Assembly (NCBI GenBank): GCA_012656075.1
Contig: JAAKBF010000091.1
Coordinates: forward strand, 310,001-374,000
Origin: Phytophthora hibernalis
Taxonomy: Eukaryota > Oomycota > Peronosporomycetes > Peronosporales > Peronosporaceae
DNA: 64,000 bases
Direction of reading: 5' to 3'
Each line of letters starts with the position of its first letter. Within the stretch, counting starts at the first letter, position 1. Shown here piece after piece: positions 1 through 11,959 of this stretch. The notes beneath the pieces are model-generated. The model was given only the letters and a program-made list of their open reading frames with translations. It was not told the origin of the DNA and did no database searches. The position numbers and the translations under genes are program-made.

Positions 1-47
1 ATAGGAAAATGTCTTGTAGAAAATGAATCGCAGCGTGCCCTTCTCTC

Positions 48-83
48 TTCCCATTCGCTATAAATACGTCCTTTCCACCAATC
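48..83 (+). promoter_or_regulatory. Putative core promoter module upstream of MAM33
   Basis: TTCCCATTCG is followed by an AAATAC block and then TTTCCACCAATC, ending 61 nt before the ATG at 145. The CATTC part resembles an oomycete initiator, and CCAAT is a possible CCAAT box. Nearly the same arrangement occurs at 51313-51351, at almost the same distance from the MIOS start. The promoter role is inferred. Confidence 0.45.
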
Positions 84-144
84 ACATCCATCTAGTATGT
101 GGCCGAGCCTGCTCCACCGCACATCCAATCTTCCAATTGAGATC

Positions 145-930
145 ATGTTCGCCCGAGTTGCTCGCACTGCTTCCTTCGCCGCCGTGCGCCGCTCGCCCTC
201 CATGGGTCTGCGAGCCCTGCAGACCAACAACAAGTCGACGCTCGCGTCTGTGCTCAACGTACGTCCTGCAGCTCGTAAAACTGCGCTCGCAATCCGCTAA
301 AAACCGGCCTTCTCAACCTAAAACTGACCTAATTCCGACCTATTGCAGCGCGAAGTGACCGAGGAGAAGGCCAATTGCTTCGAGGAGCCCGAGCTGGAGG
401 CTCTGCGTCTCAAGGTGGAGGAGGTTTTCGCCCTCAAGGAGACTTCTGGCTGCATGGACGTCCTGCTCGAGGGTTCGGTGGGCTCTGACGCCATCAGGAT
501 CAAGTTTAACGCCCAGGACACGGTGGAGCTCGAGGAGGACGAGGACTACGAGGAGGACGAGGAGCAGGAAGAGGAGCAGGGGGAGGATGAAGAGGAGGAG
601 GAGGACGAGCTGCCGGGCGTTCGCTTCACGGCCGATGTGACGCGGGACAACCAGTGCCTGCAGTTTGACTGCGTGGCCAGCAGCAACCTCACGGTGGAGC
701 GCGTGCGCTACCTGAGCGACTTCGCCAAGGACGCGGAGGACGAGACGCTGTATTTCGGCCCCAACTTCATCGACCTGGAGCTCGACGTGCAGGACAAGTT
801 CTACGGCTACCTGGCCGAGCGCAAGATCGACGACGAGCTGGCGCAGTTCGTCGCGCAGTTCGCTGATCTTAAGGAGCAGCGCGAGTACCTGAGCTTCCTG
901 CAGGACGCCGAGGCCTTCGTCAAGCACTAA
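145..930 (+). CDS. Mitochondrial acidic matrix protein, MAM33/p32 (gC1qR) family
   Basis: Two exons, 145-258 and 349-930, joined across a GTACGT...TTGCAG intron, give about 231 residues. The N-terminus is Arg/Ala/Ser-rich without acidic residues (MFARVARTASFAAVRRS), as expected for a mitochondrial presequence. The middle holds a long Glu/Asp tract (EDEDYEEDEEQEEEQGEDEE), and the C-terminal part has the p32 pattern, including TLYFGPNFIDLELDVQDKFY. p32 proteins form doughnut-shaped acidic trimers in the matrix and support mitochondrial translation and OXPHOS. The start at 145 is the first ATG that yields the presequence. The frame is intact, with no sign of indels. Family assignment is firm; the exact role in this organism is inferred. 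Confidence 0.9.
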
Positions 931-1068
931 ACCCAGTATTGTTGCATACAGACTGCTTTGAGGTTCGTGACGACCACACCGCACACAATAAACAGTTAGA
1001 GCCTCACGCACCGCTTGTCATTTACAGTCCCTGTACGTCTGCTGTGTCGCTATCGCTCACTGTCCTGT

Positions 1069-2541
1069 CTAACCTTGCATTCGAGACATCACGCTCTGCA
1101 TGAGCTGAGAGACCTTGGGGTTCGACGTGTGCCGCATGGCGGCCGACGGCCTTCGGCGTCCACGTCGCGGAAGAAATCTGCCAGGTCCGGGTCCGATCGC
1201 GCCGCCACGAGCTCAGGGCTGTTCATGAGGCCGCTCATGTCGGGCATACCACCAGCACCAGCACCCGGGGCCGAGGGGGCTGCACCGCCAGCACCACCAG
1301 CACCACCACCAAGACCACCCATGAGGTTGTTGAGCATGTCGGGGTTCTGCATCATATTCTGCGCCATCTGCATCATCTGCGGATTCTGCATCATGTTTTG
1401 GGCCATCTGCATCATCTGCGGGTTGTTCATGAGGCCACCAAGGCCACCGCCACCTCCTCCCAGCATGCTAGCCAGGTTCGACAGGTCCGGCATGCCGCCA
1501 GCGCCACCAGCAGGAGGAGGGGCCGACGATGAGCTCGTCGTCTGCACCTGACGGCGCTTGCGCTCAGCCTCCGCAAGGCCATCACGACAAGCAGCGTTGG
1601 AGCTGTCGACCTCAAGTCCGCGACGGAACGCGTCGATAGCTCCGTCAAAGTCCTGCAGTTGCACCTGCGCGCTGCCCAAACGGGAGTAGGCCTTGACGTA
1701 CGCCGGCGAGCGCAATCGACTGCTCGCAGTGGTCGATCACGTCCGTGTACTTGCCCAAGTACATCAACGCCGCAGCCAAGTTCGAGTGGTAAATGTGCGA
1801 CGACGGACCCTCGGGCGACAGCTGCAGCGCCTCATGGTACAGCTTGGCAGCTCCTTCATAGTCCTGGCGACTCAGAGCGGCATTGCCCTGAGCCTTCATC
1901 TCTTCCGCCTTGGCCTCCTTCTCCTCCTGGGAAAGCTCCGGCTTGACATCACCAAATTTCTCCTTAAATTTGGCCAGCGCTTTGGATGTACGGGTGGCGT
2001 GTTCACTGGTACCAGGAGTCGCGTCCTTAAAGAAACCCTTGGCGTCCAGCTTGGCCACCCACTTCTTCCAGAGCTCCGGGTCTGTAAAATACCAATGCCA
2101 AATAAAATACCAAATAAGAAAATATTCAGCCAATCAGCGCTCTCCTCCTTGGATATTTAAAAACATCCACGTACGCTTTTTAACGACGGGATCTTCGTCC
2201 GCCTCCTCCTTGGCTCCCGTCTCCAGGTTCAGCGCCTTGAGCCCCGCTGCGAAAATCCCGTCAAATGAGACGTCGCCATTGACCGCCAGCTGTCGCTGCT
2301 GCTCGGCGTCGTGCAAGTTCACGCCGAAAGCCGCACTAGGTGGTAAAAAAATAAAAAATATTAAGTTAGAAAATCACATCAAATCGAGATATTGAAGCAT
2401 GTAAAGCCAAGAAAAATGCGGGAATTACGTGAGACGGGAGAGCGTCGCATCGACCTCATTAGATTCCACGCCCTCGCGGGTCTTAAGGGTGTCCACCCAC
2501 GCCAGCGCGTTGAACAGCGTCGCCTTGGCCTCGTCGTCCAT
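1069..2541 (-). CDS. Small glutamine-rich TPR co-chaperone (SGT/SGTA family), frame broken twice
   Basis: Exons 2541-2429, 2335-2175 and from 2081 down encode the SGT order: N-terminal dimerisation helices (MDDEAKATLFNALAWVDTLK), three TPRs (AKAEEMKAQGNAALSRQDYE onward), then Asn-Pro/Met/Gln repeats such as NNPQMMQMAQNMMQNPQ. SGT proteins bind Hsp70/Hsp90 tails through the TPRs and hand tail-anchored proteins to the GET/BAG6 route. The frame breaks inside the TPR block near 1713, where a missing dinucleotide in the Leu-Asp-Pro region would explain it. It breaks again near 1140, after which another frame gives a normal end (NPKVSQLMQSVMSRMQG, stop 1069-1071). Neither site has room for an intron. 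It is head-to-head with the next gene. Family is clear; whether the breaks are real is not. Confidence 0.82.
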
Positions 2542-2658
2542 CTCTTACCAAAGTAAATCAAATTCTCCCTCTTGCTCTCGAAAGTTATCCTAAATTCATC
2601 AATTTTATTGGCTGAAAAGCATCCAATCAGATGAAAGATCGCATCGCTTCAACTTCAG
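2542..2658. promoter_or_regulatory. Compact bidirectional promoter with opposed CCAAT boxes
   Basis: Only 117 bp separate the ATG of SGT (minus) from that of the next gene (plus). Near 2608-2632 it holds ATTGGCTG and CCAATCAG, inverted CCAAT boxes about 15 bp apart. Shared regulation is an inference from the geometry. Confidence 0.4.
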
Positions 2659-5530
2659 ATGGCTACATTGTGTATCAACATGGAGGAAGAGGCGCTGGCA
2701 GCGAATGAGGCGGCGATTCTGGAACGACGACTCGAGATCCGATCCAGTTTGAGGGCCGTGCAGAACTCTCTGAAGGAGGCTGGAGCTGTTACTGATGGGT
2801 ACAATAGCGCGTACCTGCTGGAGTCGCCCAGAGATCACTGGAATCCGTCCACTTCCCTGTTTCGACAAGTGCCGGAGCCGAATTTGACGCGTTTTGCAGC
2901 GTTTCGCTTTGATTTCGACGCTCCGGACGCAGTTCGACACCAGTGGAGACTTTCACCATTGGGAGAAGCCAAGTGTCGACGGATTTGGAGCCTTTTGACG
3001 CAGATGAGGACGAAATGTGGACACATGAAGAGTTCCTGGAGTACATGGCGGCGTTGAAGTGCTCCAATGATTCAGTGGAGTTGAGGGCGTTTGAAGAGAG
3101 TGCAGAGGTCTGGGCGATGTATATGAGTGACATGTGTGAGTTGGACGAGGAGGGAGACTCACGTTCCAAGGGTTCGTCATGTACCGAGAGCAGATTGAGG
3201 ACGAACGGTCGTTGGCTCGAGATTTGGCGTCGTTGGGGATTTCGTTGGACTGGGAGGGGCTCAAGAGAGTGGAGATGGTGAAACAGCTTTTTCACGAGTA
3301 TGTGGATGATCCGAGGGCTCCGTTACTGCTAGAGCTGCGCAGTATTTGCTGGCTGAGATTGGGTTTGTCCTGACGGGTGACGAGATGGCAGAGATGATTG
3401 ACAAAAGATACGAATTCGCACGTTGTCTCAGGTATATACTACAGCTGAAGCGTACATTGCGTCTGTTTGGGTATCGACAGAAGTCGGCACTGCGATTCAC
3501 GAATGAAGGACTTACTCGAAAGGGAGACAATGAGGACCAGCCACGAATCTGTAAGGATGGATTTCTGAGTTTGATATTCTCTTCGTGGTGTCCAGTAGTG
3601 AAAACGGTATGTGCTGGCCTATTCTGTTACTTAGGTGTTGATTCTGTACTCATAAAGCGCGTGAGTGCGGTGAAGCGCTGGCGTAGATTCTTTTTGCAGT
3701 GCCGTTTGCAGTCATTCTGCGCATTGAGACGACTCAAGCTACGAGCCCAATGGATCGTCAAGCATGTGCAACAAGCAGCGGCGACAGGTCTGCTGTCTGC
3801 AAGTTGTCTACTTTCGCGCACTCCTGGCAGCGATCGTGGTGACTATATGGTGAAAGTGGATGTAGGGCCCAGGTTTTCTACAACTGCTACCATTCATATC
3901 ACTTACAACTCGGACGCTGATTGTAAGTTTGCTATTAGAGGATGTATGAGCACACCTGACCAGTTACACTATGTGCTAACGTGTAGCTGCTGCCACACTC
4001 CACGAGTTGAAATATCTGGAGCGTGACGCTGAGTGCTTCATGTACGTCGACTTCACCTATCGGAGTGGCACAAAAGGTTGGTACATTTCCTGGTAGTGGG
4101 AACCGTAAAAAGTTTAATTGGCGTGTGCTGTCTTACTGCAGAAAGCGACGCTCAAATGCTAGTTGAACGCCTAACATGGTTCATCGGCGATTATTTTCGT
4201 GATCACATCGAGTCGCTACCGTTTTTCCACCGATGGTTTGTTACACTACCGACGAAACTTCAGTTACGCATGGGGCCATCAAGCAGTGGAGCTCCTGGAT
4301 CCTCGTCGCCGGTGGTTCGACTGGTGATCCTGTTCACAGGCAAGATGGATTTGTATCACGTGATGCAGTCGCTGGGTTTGCCGTCGTCCATGCAGTTTGA
4401 CCACCTTTTACAGCGATTTTCGCTGCGCTGGTTGTGCAGTCATTCACTTGAGGACCTCTTGGTAACGAAGAATCTCAATCTTGGCTCTCAATGGTCCTGT
4501 CGAACTCAAATGGACCTGCGACTGAATCGGCAAGCGTGGGCTCAAATTATCTCCCAGGTCGTGCATCAGCTGGAAGCTGGCCTGGTTCATGAACGCGAGG
4601 ACGCAGATTTTATCGCACAAGTCAAGGTTGAGCGTGAGCAAAAGAAAAGGAAGTCCGTGTTACTAAACCAAAGACGTCAATCGGCACCAACGCAGCCAAA
4701 TATACATAACCTGCAGAATTCACAAGGCGCAAGCTCTAACGCTGAGAGCAGCCAACATTTGCTGATCAAGTCGCTTCATCGCGTCGCTTATGCGCTCAAA
4801 CACTCGCAAAAGCTCAACTCGACATGGGCGTTTACAAATTTGGGGGCTGCACTTCGAGAGAATCAGTGGTTTCGCAGTGTCTTATCACCACAGTGGTTTG
4901 AACTACTCACGCACGTGCTGGAGACCCCAGGAGGTCTTGCTGGGGAGTGGAAAGCTATAGGGGACTCGTTGCGAGCTGAATTTGCTGACACTAGCTATGC
5001 CATGGCTGGTGCCACTCGCCACGCGCAAGGACACCATCTATCGCGGCCAACTGGGTCTTCAAACGAATTCACTCTTGCACCTTTCGCAGCAGCAGCAGCA
5101 TTGAAGCATCCGCCGATGTCGAGATTGTCCGAGCCACCAAAGCTGACAGCACGGCGCAGCCACATTCAACACGAACCTAACCATTCTGCCAGCAATATCC
5201 ATGAAGTGCCCGAGGAGAAAAGCACGGAATATTTGTTGCTTGAGTTCTACGATTTGTGCGCTCGACACCTGCAAGGAGTTCACGTTGTGCGCGCTGAGGC
5301 CGGGACGAGTGGCGTCACGTGCATTCTTGAAGGGTGGAACATTTTCAGTTTGCTGCCAAGAATTCACCAAGGCCACCTCATGAAGAAAGCATCGCTGGTT
5401 CGATCCGGCACGTTTTCCTCGCGGCAACCACATTCAAGTCGAAGTACTACCTCAGGAATGGGACATTAAGCTGGACGTAGTAGCTGCTTCTGTCTGGTCA
5501 ATTCTGTGTGTACAGCAATTGATCAGCTGA
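2659..5530 (+). CDS. Large conserved-looking protein of unknown function
   Basis: I do not recognise this family. Coding moves through several frames: 2659-2945 (MATLCINMEEEALAANEAAI), 2943-3165 (acidic, ADEDEMWTHEEFLEYMAALK), 3165-3345 (EQIEDERSLARDLASLGISL) and 3346 on (EIGFVLTGDEMAEMIDKRYE). None of these switches has space for an intron, so single-base errors are likely. Two good introns follow: GTAAGT...GTGTAG (about 3926-3987) and GTTGGT...CTGCAG (about 4074-4141). A further in-frame 51-bp intron at 3607 is possible. The central part is basic and helix-rich with Trp/Arg/Lys; 4620-5200 is Ser/Asn/His-rich and probably disordered. A last frame change near 5420 leads to EVLPQEWDIKLDVVAASVWS and a stop at 5528. 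Length is about 870-900 residues. No signal peptide or membrane segment was seen. Confidence 0.6.
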
Positions 5531-6392
5531 GAAAAGCAACAGAAGAAGGGGAAGTAAAAACACTACAGCATGTACACCGGTATTTTATTTCTGAGTGAAG
5601 TGAACAACAGCGCTCTAGCAGATCAGAACTTGGTCTCAACAGAACGATCTCCCGAAGAGATAGTTGGTACTGTTCTTGGAAAGAAAAAACACAAAAAACA
5701 AGGGCCAAATGAATCATCACTTCTGCAGAATGGCTGGACACCTACGTGTGCATGCACTCTACTACACCTCTCTTACGCAAGAATGCACTCTCCAGACCTG
5801 AACACTACGAACAATGTATACAGAGTGATTGAGTGAAGTCAGTTCTGAGTATCCTCAACAGAACAACTGGTCTGGACCCCAGTGTTGGTGCTGGACAAGA
5901 CTTAAGTAGAGCGATGAATCATCACTCTTCAGCATCGATCACTGCAACACAGTCAACAAATAGGAAATGCAGATACATGTACCGGTATTTGAATATTTGG
6001 CGGATGGTCAGTGTAACTATGACAAAGTGTAGTGCTCACAGAAGGAGGAGAGACCAAAACGGTCCTCGCTCCTTTCACTAGTAACGAATTAGGTATCTTC
6101 ACTCCATCACCAGCGCTAGGAAACGCTAAAATAAAACTCATTATGGAATTCCACTCCTTCACAAGCCTCTCGTCCACGAGGCAAAATCGACTATGAACGA
6201 AAGGCGGCATTGGTCGGGAGCAGTTTACTTTTGACTGGATGTTTGTATGCCAAGCACAGAAGGCTGACTGGCCAGCAAAAGCCGACGCTGATTCGACAAA
6301 ACCACGAACAATTCTGATTCGTCAAAAGAAATTGTACATAATCCGTCACCAAATAAGTTTTGGTGTATTGTACACAATACACTCAGTACATC
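5531..6392. other. 862-bp gene-free interval with a composite palindromic motif
   Basis: Only short, unconvincing open frames. It holds ACCGGTATTT at 5577-5586 and the 14-mer TACATGTACCGGTA at 5974-5987, which recurs in reverse complement at 49174-49187. It contains the 3' end of the preceding gene and the promoter of the next. Confidence 0.5.
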
Positions 6393-8668
6393 ATGACGGA
6401 AGATCGGCTGCAGATGCTGGACGTCGACGTGTGTGTAGATGGCCCTACACGCATTGGAGCAACGTTCCAAGCAGGTGGCAGTCAAAAGATTGCAGTGTGC
6501 GACCAGACCCGCGTAATTGCGATCGCAAACGGCCGCTTCGTCGACTTGTACGGCGCCTGTGCCAACAGTTCGCATCCTTTCGCGTTCCTGCAGCAAATTT
6601 CAGTCGGGAGTACGTAAATCGCTCACCAAAGAGCCGAAAAAGCGGCGGTGATGCTGCGGATGTGAATATTGTGGTGGCCACGTGTGTGGCTTTCCCGTTC
6701 CCGGTTTTCTGCTGGTCGGAGCTTTCGTGGAAGCTCTGGAATCCGAAATTTCGGGACATGGTGAAGAGTTTGAGACTCAAGAGATTTTGCTGCTTGGGTT
6801 CCGTTTGTACGCGGGCTCTGCTTCTCGTTTTGTCGGTAGCGGTGGTGAAGATGGTCGTCCAGTTTCAGCGTCGGTGCAAGTTCATTTTAGTTTCGTGGAA
6901 CCGGTTGTGGGGATTTCTGCAGGAGCCATTCGGTGTTTGCAGCCTTTTCGTCGTGACATGACTCCGGATGCTGGATCTGTGGTGGTTCTTATCGATGGCT
7001 GCAAACAGTTTGGAGTTTTCTGTTGGAGAGAGCGATTTAGTGATCGCCAGATGTGTCTAGCCCAGCTGAAACAAAAATCAGAAGGGCTGGTGTCTGCAGA
7101 ATGTAGTCCTGATGGTCGGTATCTGGTTATTGGAAACGCGGAAGGACGACTGTCGCTGTTGGACTTCCGAGATTTTACGTTGGATAAACACGAGATATCT
7201 TTGAGAGTACGGCCGAAGCTGACTGGCAGGCGACTGGAGATCGGGGTGTGCACACGCTCTGGAGTCATCACTCGCGACAGTCCTCTTGAAAATGTGCGGC
7301 TTGTTCACACAGCAGCTAGCACTGGTACCAATTGTGCATATACAAGCATGCGTTGGTGGATCGTAGGTGTGGGTGATCAGCAAAAGCAATTTGTTCTGGC
7401 TGGCAAGCGGGATGGATCATTGAGTGTACGTGCCCGGTGTTGAATTTTAGAAGTGAAGCTGATCCTCGCTGGTGGAAATGTGCAGGTGTTGAAACTCATC
7501 CAAGAGAGCGACGAAGTAAGCTTCATCGTCGAGCTGAAGATGCTTCAGGTTTGTTGAGTCGTGGATCTATATCAAAATTGTCATTCATATCTAAGTGATG
7601 CTTCTCCGTTCTGGCAGTTGTACCCAGGCTTAGCGTCGGGAACGCACGATGTTGTTCGAAGCATTTCTGAGCCGACGAAGATTGCTGCATCAAATACTAC
7701 GGAGTATACCTGGTTTGAGTTTTACACAATCTCAGAGATGCGTTGGAGAACCTGGCGGATAAAAATTGTAGGAGCTAGTGAAGGACTGAACAAGCGGTAC
7801 AAAATGATTTGGCCGTCGGTAAAAGACGCACTTGATTTCCCGGCATTCATGGTGAGCTCTTTTATTGATGCCACCAACCTGCGGCAATTTATCGACCTAA
7901 CATTATGAAATGAAATTTGACGCGAGCCTACAGATTCGAGCTACAACCATTAAAGGAATCGGTATGCTCTCTAGCTCTACAGAATTCTCGAGACTTGTTG
8001 CCAAAGTACTCTCAGATGCTATCCCAGACCACACGGCTACATGTAGGTATCCGATCTCGTTGATGGTGGCAGATAACCGTCTGCAAGTGGCCGGGCTGTT
8101 GACTAAGGCTTCTCTTGAGGTCTCATCGGAATCTAAAAGCAGTCCGAGGCTGTTCAATGAGTGCACGAATGACGGTGGAAATAGCGAGGACGTGGTTGCT
8201 GAAAAAGATATAGCCGATATCAAAACAGAAGAGATTGAATGCAAGAATCCCTCAGATCCCGTGACAATTCAAGACAAGTATAAGCTTCCTCCGATGGTGT
8301 GGAAGCCCAAAGGCCCTACACCGTTTTCTGTCAGCCAGAACGATGAGCGCCAGGAAATTGGTGCAGGGAGCAGTAGACGGACATCAAATCTTAGTCGCGT
8401 TGACTACGACAGGCGGATTGCTTCCGTCACGCAGCGCGTCGAAACTCTAGGTGGCGTCATGAAATCGATGCGGACATCCTTTCAACTGTTTTCGAGTGAT
8501 GTCCAGCAGCACATGAATCTCGTTTCCGAACAGCTCGAGGAAATTAGTCGCCGACGAGTCACACAAGAAACTGCCCCTGAAAATATCAAAGCCGGTAGAG
8601 CACAGTCGAGGATTGTTGCACCAACAGAGAGAGATCATGGAGAAAAGCTTCCTGCAGGCTCAGGCTGA
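6393..8668 (+). CDS. Beta-propeller-like protein with C-terminal coiled coil (unassigned)
   Basis: Starts with MTEDRLQMLDVDVCVDGPTR at 6393. The frame shifts near 6600 and 6680 without introns, then runs to 7425. WD40-like blades include VSAECSPDGRYLVIGNAEGR and QFVLAGKRDGSLS. Introns fit at 7426-7485, 7549-7617 and 7852-7933. The last exon carries a proline-rich linker (KYKLPPMVWKPKGPTPFS) and a helix, MKSMRTSFQLFSSDVQQHMN onward, that looks coiled coil. Total is about 720 residues. A propeller followed by a coiled coil occurs in scaffold proteins such as nucleoporins and ciliary WD proteins, but I cannot assign an orthologue. The stop at 8668 overlaps the next reading frame, so the two may be one gene separated by an indel near 8600. 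Confidence 0.55.
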
Positions 8669-9769
8669 AATGGCACGTTTTGATGCTGGAATACGACCTC
8701 CAGAAGGCGAAGAAGGCTCCAATAACCAGAGACCATCACTTGATGTCCCGTATGTGGCGGACAAGTACGATCCCGACCATCCCGATGCCGACTGGGGAGG
8801 CTACGTACGGCGGTCGTACAAGAAACGCTTCTACACAAATCAATCCTCTGATAAAGACGTACGAATTCATACTTTGAAGTATTATGTGTATCCGCGGCAA
8901 GACAGTGGCTCAACTGTATTCATTCAACATACTCGTGTAGAATTTAACCTACGACGAAAAGGTGGCATCATGCCGCGTGGCACGGCCGAAAACTCAATGA
9001 CGTCGGGAAAGAAGCTGTTTCAACAGAGTCTGTCGGGCGAGCAGGTCCAAGGCATTCCCTTCCAGAGTTCTGTTTACCAGGTAACGATTGATCTGATCCA
9101 ATTTCCTGCTGAAGGCACTTCAATCTCAACTTTGTCTGCAGGTTGGACCCGGGAGCGATGTCAGTTGCAGTGACTGGAAATCGTAAGTGAAGTCTACTGC
9201 AAAGGGTGTACATCGTGTTCACACCTTGATAACCACTATTGTCGCCGTATTTCCTGTATCTACTGTAGATCATATGCGTCCCAAACAGCGATGGACGCGA
9301 TGTCGAAAGACAATTATGTCCTTGGTACGCGGCAAAACTCGCAGCGCAAACGTCATGTGACGCCGATGGTAGGATCATCGCCTATTACCCGAAGACAGAG
9401 ATAAATGCTAACGCAACGTTTGATGTATGTGATCAGTATGAGCAAGGTCGTGGGATGCGTCAAAATTCGGCTCGTACTCAATCCCCTTCATGGGAAGGAA
9501 GCCCAGGGTTGTCTACCCCGCTGAGTGGAAGTGATAGCAGCGGATCACTTTCTGGACGCCGTGTTGACTCACGTCGCTCCTTGCTTGCGGGTATAGGCAA
9601 ACTCGTTGCAGCAGAAGACCTCGGTGGAATTCTACAGTGTGTTCAATCGGTTTGAATCCATCCGCAGCAAATTCTAATCTATCGCTGCGCGCTTTGCAGA
9701 CCACCGGAACGGCATCTACCGGAGAGCTACACAAAGCAAGCATCCAAGGCCATGCTAGCAGAAAACTAG
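8637..9769 (+). CDS. Ser/Arg-rich protein of unknown function, multi-exon
   Basis: Reads from MEKSFLQAQAEMARFDAGIR (ATG 8637); the same frame is open upstream and could join the preceding coiled coil. Introns: 9081-9141, 9183-9268, 9369-9436 and probably 9650-9699. The first part has a compact Tyr/Trp/Asp-rich stretch (KYDPDHPDADWGGYVRRSYK) followed by beta-strand-like text (LKYYVYPRQ). The C-terminal half is Ser/Arg-rich and low complexity (SWEGSPGLSTPLSGSDSSGS). A frame change near 9595 is needed to reach a plausible terminus, NRPPERHLPESYTKQASKAM, stop 9767-9769. Short loop-rich proteins of this kind are common among axonemal inner proteins, but that is only an analogy. It ends 220 bp from the convergent sugar transporter. 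Confidence 0.45.
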
Positions 9770-9990
9770 TGAGTAATGTTAGATTGTTGTGGATCAAGCT
9801 GGTGATGAATGTACCGGTAGTTTGTAACTTGCCTTTGTGTGCCTGCGCAGCCATGGGACAACATTGGGGTACACCGGTCGCCGAAACATGCCTAACTACT
9901 GAGAGAAATTGTGGGCTAAACAGATTAACTGGTTAAAAACAAGTGCCTTCACTAGCTGTTCACTCCTATCCAGCGTTCAATGCACATGAA

Positions 9991-11498
9991 TTACATGGAG
10001 TGCATGTCAATCCGTAGCGCCACGAGGCTAATGATCGCACCCAGAAACGAAAGAGCACCTCCCACGAACACTGGCAGCGCATAGCCCATCGATGTCTCCA
10101 CCAAAGCAGCACCAACCAGAAAATTGAGCAGTTGGCCGATGCAATTGGCCGAGTTCACCGCACCGACATACATGCCGACATGTGCCGTACAGCCGAAGAC
10201 GTGCACGATGATAGGCACGATGAGTGCAAAAATCGTAGCCTGGGTGATGGCAGTGAGGGCAACAATCGCCACATCGAGAGCGACAACCTTTGAGAACGCC
10301 ATAACCATCAGTAAAGCCTGCGGGATGCACGCGACCGTGATGACCCAACGCGCGCCGAGGCGATAAACCAGGAACGGGAGCACCCACGAATACAGGTATC
10401 CGACAACATTAAACAGCAAGTCTGCGACGCCCCCAGCAATCTGCACACCATGATTGTAACGCTCTTGCGCAGCTGTACAGTGAATCGGACTGCAGATATC
10501 TGCATCTGTCGAGTTACCTCTGACAACCTCGATGCCAAAGAATTGCCCCTTGTTGCCGTTATAGGCTGTGAAGCCAAATTGAATGAAGAAAAGCACAAGG
10601 CAATAGATTGCCAGCGTACGGGGCAGCGTCTTCAGACCGTGAAAGATGCAACAGAACGCTTCACCAATGCGCTCCAGCGTGCTTGGAGCTTCTTCTCCCG
10701 GACCCACCTCCAAATCCTTTGAAGCTGGTACTTGCTCCTTGGCAAACACGCAGACAGCACCGACAGAAGCAAGCATGGTCACCGAGAGCATGCCGAGAAA
10801 CCAGTGTAGTGTCAGATGAGCGGCCCCAAAATGTAAATGTACCCAGCCACCAAGATGGAGCCCAGCGTTGAGCTAGCCTGTCCGATGCTGGCCCCCAAAG
10901 TCTGTCGATCTCCCGCGAAATCCGCAATGATGAGGAATGCTGGAGTTTGAACGACATTTACTGTGATGTCCATCCAGGTGTAGAACAGGATGGTAAGCCA
11001 GGCTGTCCACGGACGAGATTCGATCCCCGAGTCGCCAAGCAGCTCCCCCAACTCACGTGTGTATCCCATCAGCATCCAGCATGCTGCACTTGTTACGGCT
11101 CCATACATCAAAAATGGCCGACGGCGACCCCACTTGCACGAACTGCGATCACTGAGTACGCCGATTGTTGGCGCTACAAGAATACCGGAAAGCGGACCGA
11201 TCAGTTGCGTGAGCTGTACTGCAAACGGTGGCAGCATCGTTCCGAGGTATGGACCAAGAGCTGCCCATTGCGCCGACCAAGCCATGTTGATAGCCATTCG
11301 GGGCAGAGAAAGCAACACGAGCATGGTCACCGAGCATCCAGTCGTGTGTTTGGTCTCACCGGTGTCGCTGAGGTCGAGATGCGAGAACGTAGAGAACCTC
11401 GGAGGGTGTTCCGGCAGCCCCAAAGCAGTTGATTCCCGGCGAGGCGGCGACTCTGCGGGGTTGTAACTCGGTGTAGTTACTTCGACGATGGCGGTCAT
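9991..11498 (-). CDS. Sucrose/disaccharide proton symporter, SUT/SLC45 type (MFS)
   Basis: A long cytoplasmic N-terminus leads into the family hallmark: a first helix (MAWSAQWAALGPYLGTMLPP), then LIGPLSGILVAPTIGVLSDR and the loop 2-3 signature CKWGRRRPF. About ten more hydrophobic helices follow, ending LVALRIDMHSM. These are plasma- or vacuolar-membrane MFS carriers that move sucrose or related sugars with protons. The frame breaks at a four-C run at 10824-10827 (GGGG on the coding strand). A fifth G would join ILG to AAHLTLHWFLGMLSV without a gap, so a homopolymer error is likely. The ATG at 11498 is preferred; an in-frame ATG at 11576 would add 26 residues. Substrate is inferred from the family. 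Confidence 0.88.
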
Positions 11499-11959
11499 GG
11501 CGTCACGAAATCGGCTCGCAGTCGCGTGTAGGTCGAAGCTTCCTGGACGTGCAAGAGCAGATTCGCAAATGAGCAAAAGTTGGGAAGCTGCACCACCGCT
11601 GCAAGCTCTTTGGCATTGACCACACGACTGACATGTTCAAGTTCAACGATCGTTATAGTCTCGCAAATGTACGTGAGAGCGAATCAAGCAGCAGTAGAAT
11701 GTACGTGGTCCCCACAGTCGTGCCGTTATCAGAAGCACCACTGTTCACGAAGGCAATCAATTTTCTTTGTCGTCCTGTCCTGTTCGAATCTTGATCAAAC
11801 AAAAGCTGGAAACAAGCATCATGCGGCGTAAGAGCTGACGCCGGCACCATTCCACGCTGTCATTCTTCACCGACAGTCTCGATCTTGTGTTTTTATCGTA
11901 GCATCCTGTGATCGAGCTTGTAGACTCTTTACATGTTTTACCTAGTGACAGCTGAGCAA
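11499..11959. other. Interval between sugar transporter and SAP-like gene
   Basis: About 460 bp between the start of the transporter and the end of the next minus-strand gene. It holds the transporter's 5' region, including a possible N-terminal extension to 11576. I see no further gene, RNA or repeat. Confidence 0.4.

Noticed and set aside
340..1011. Minus-strand frame of 223 codons, Leu/Val-rich
   Set aside because: Antisense of the acidic tract of MAM33; composition is explained by complementing GAG/GAC codons.
1069..2541. SGT as a pseudogene
   Set aside because: Only two small frame breaks and no nonsense in the restored frames; the same pattern affects essential genes nearby, so sequence error is more likely.
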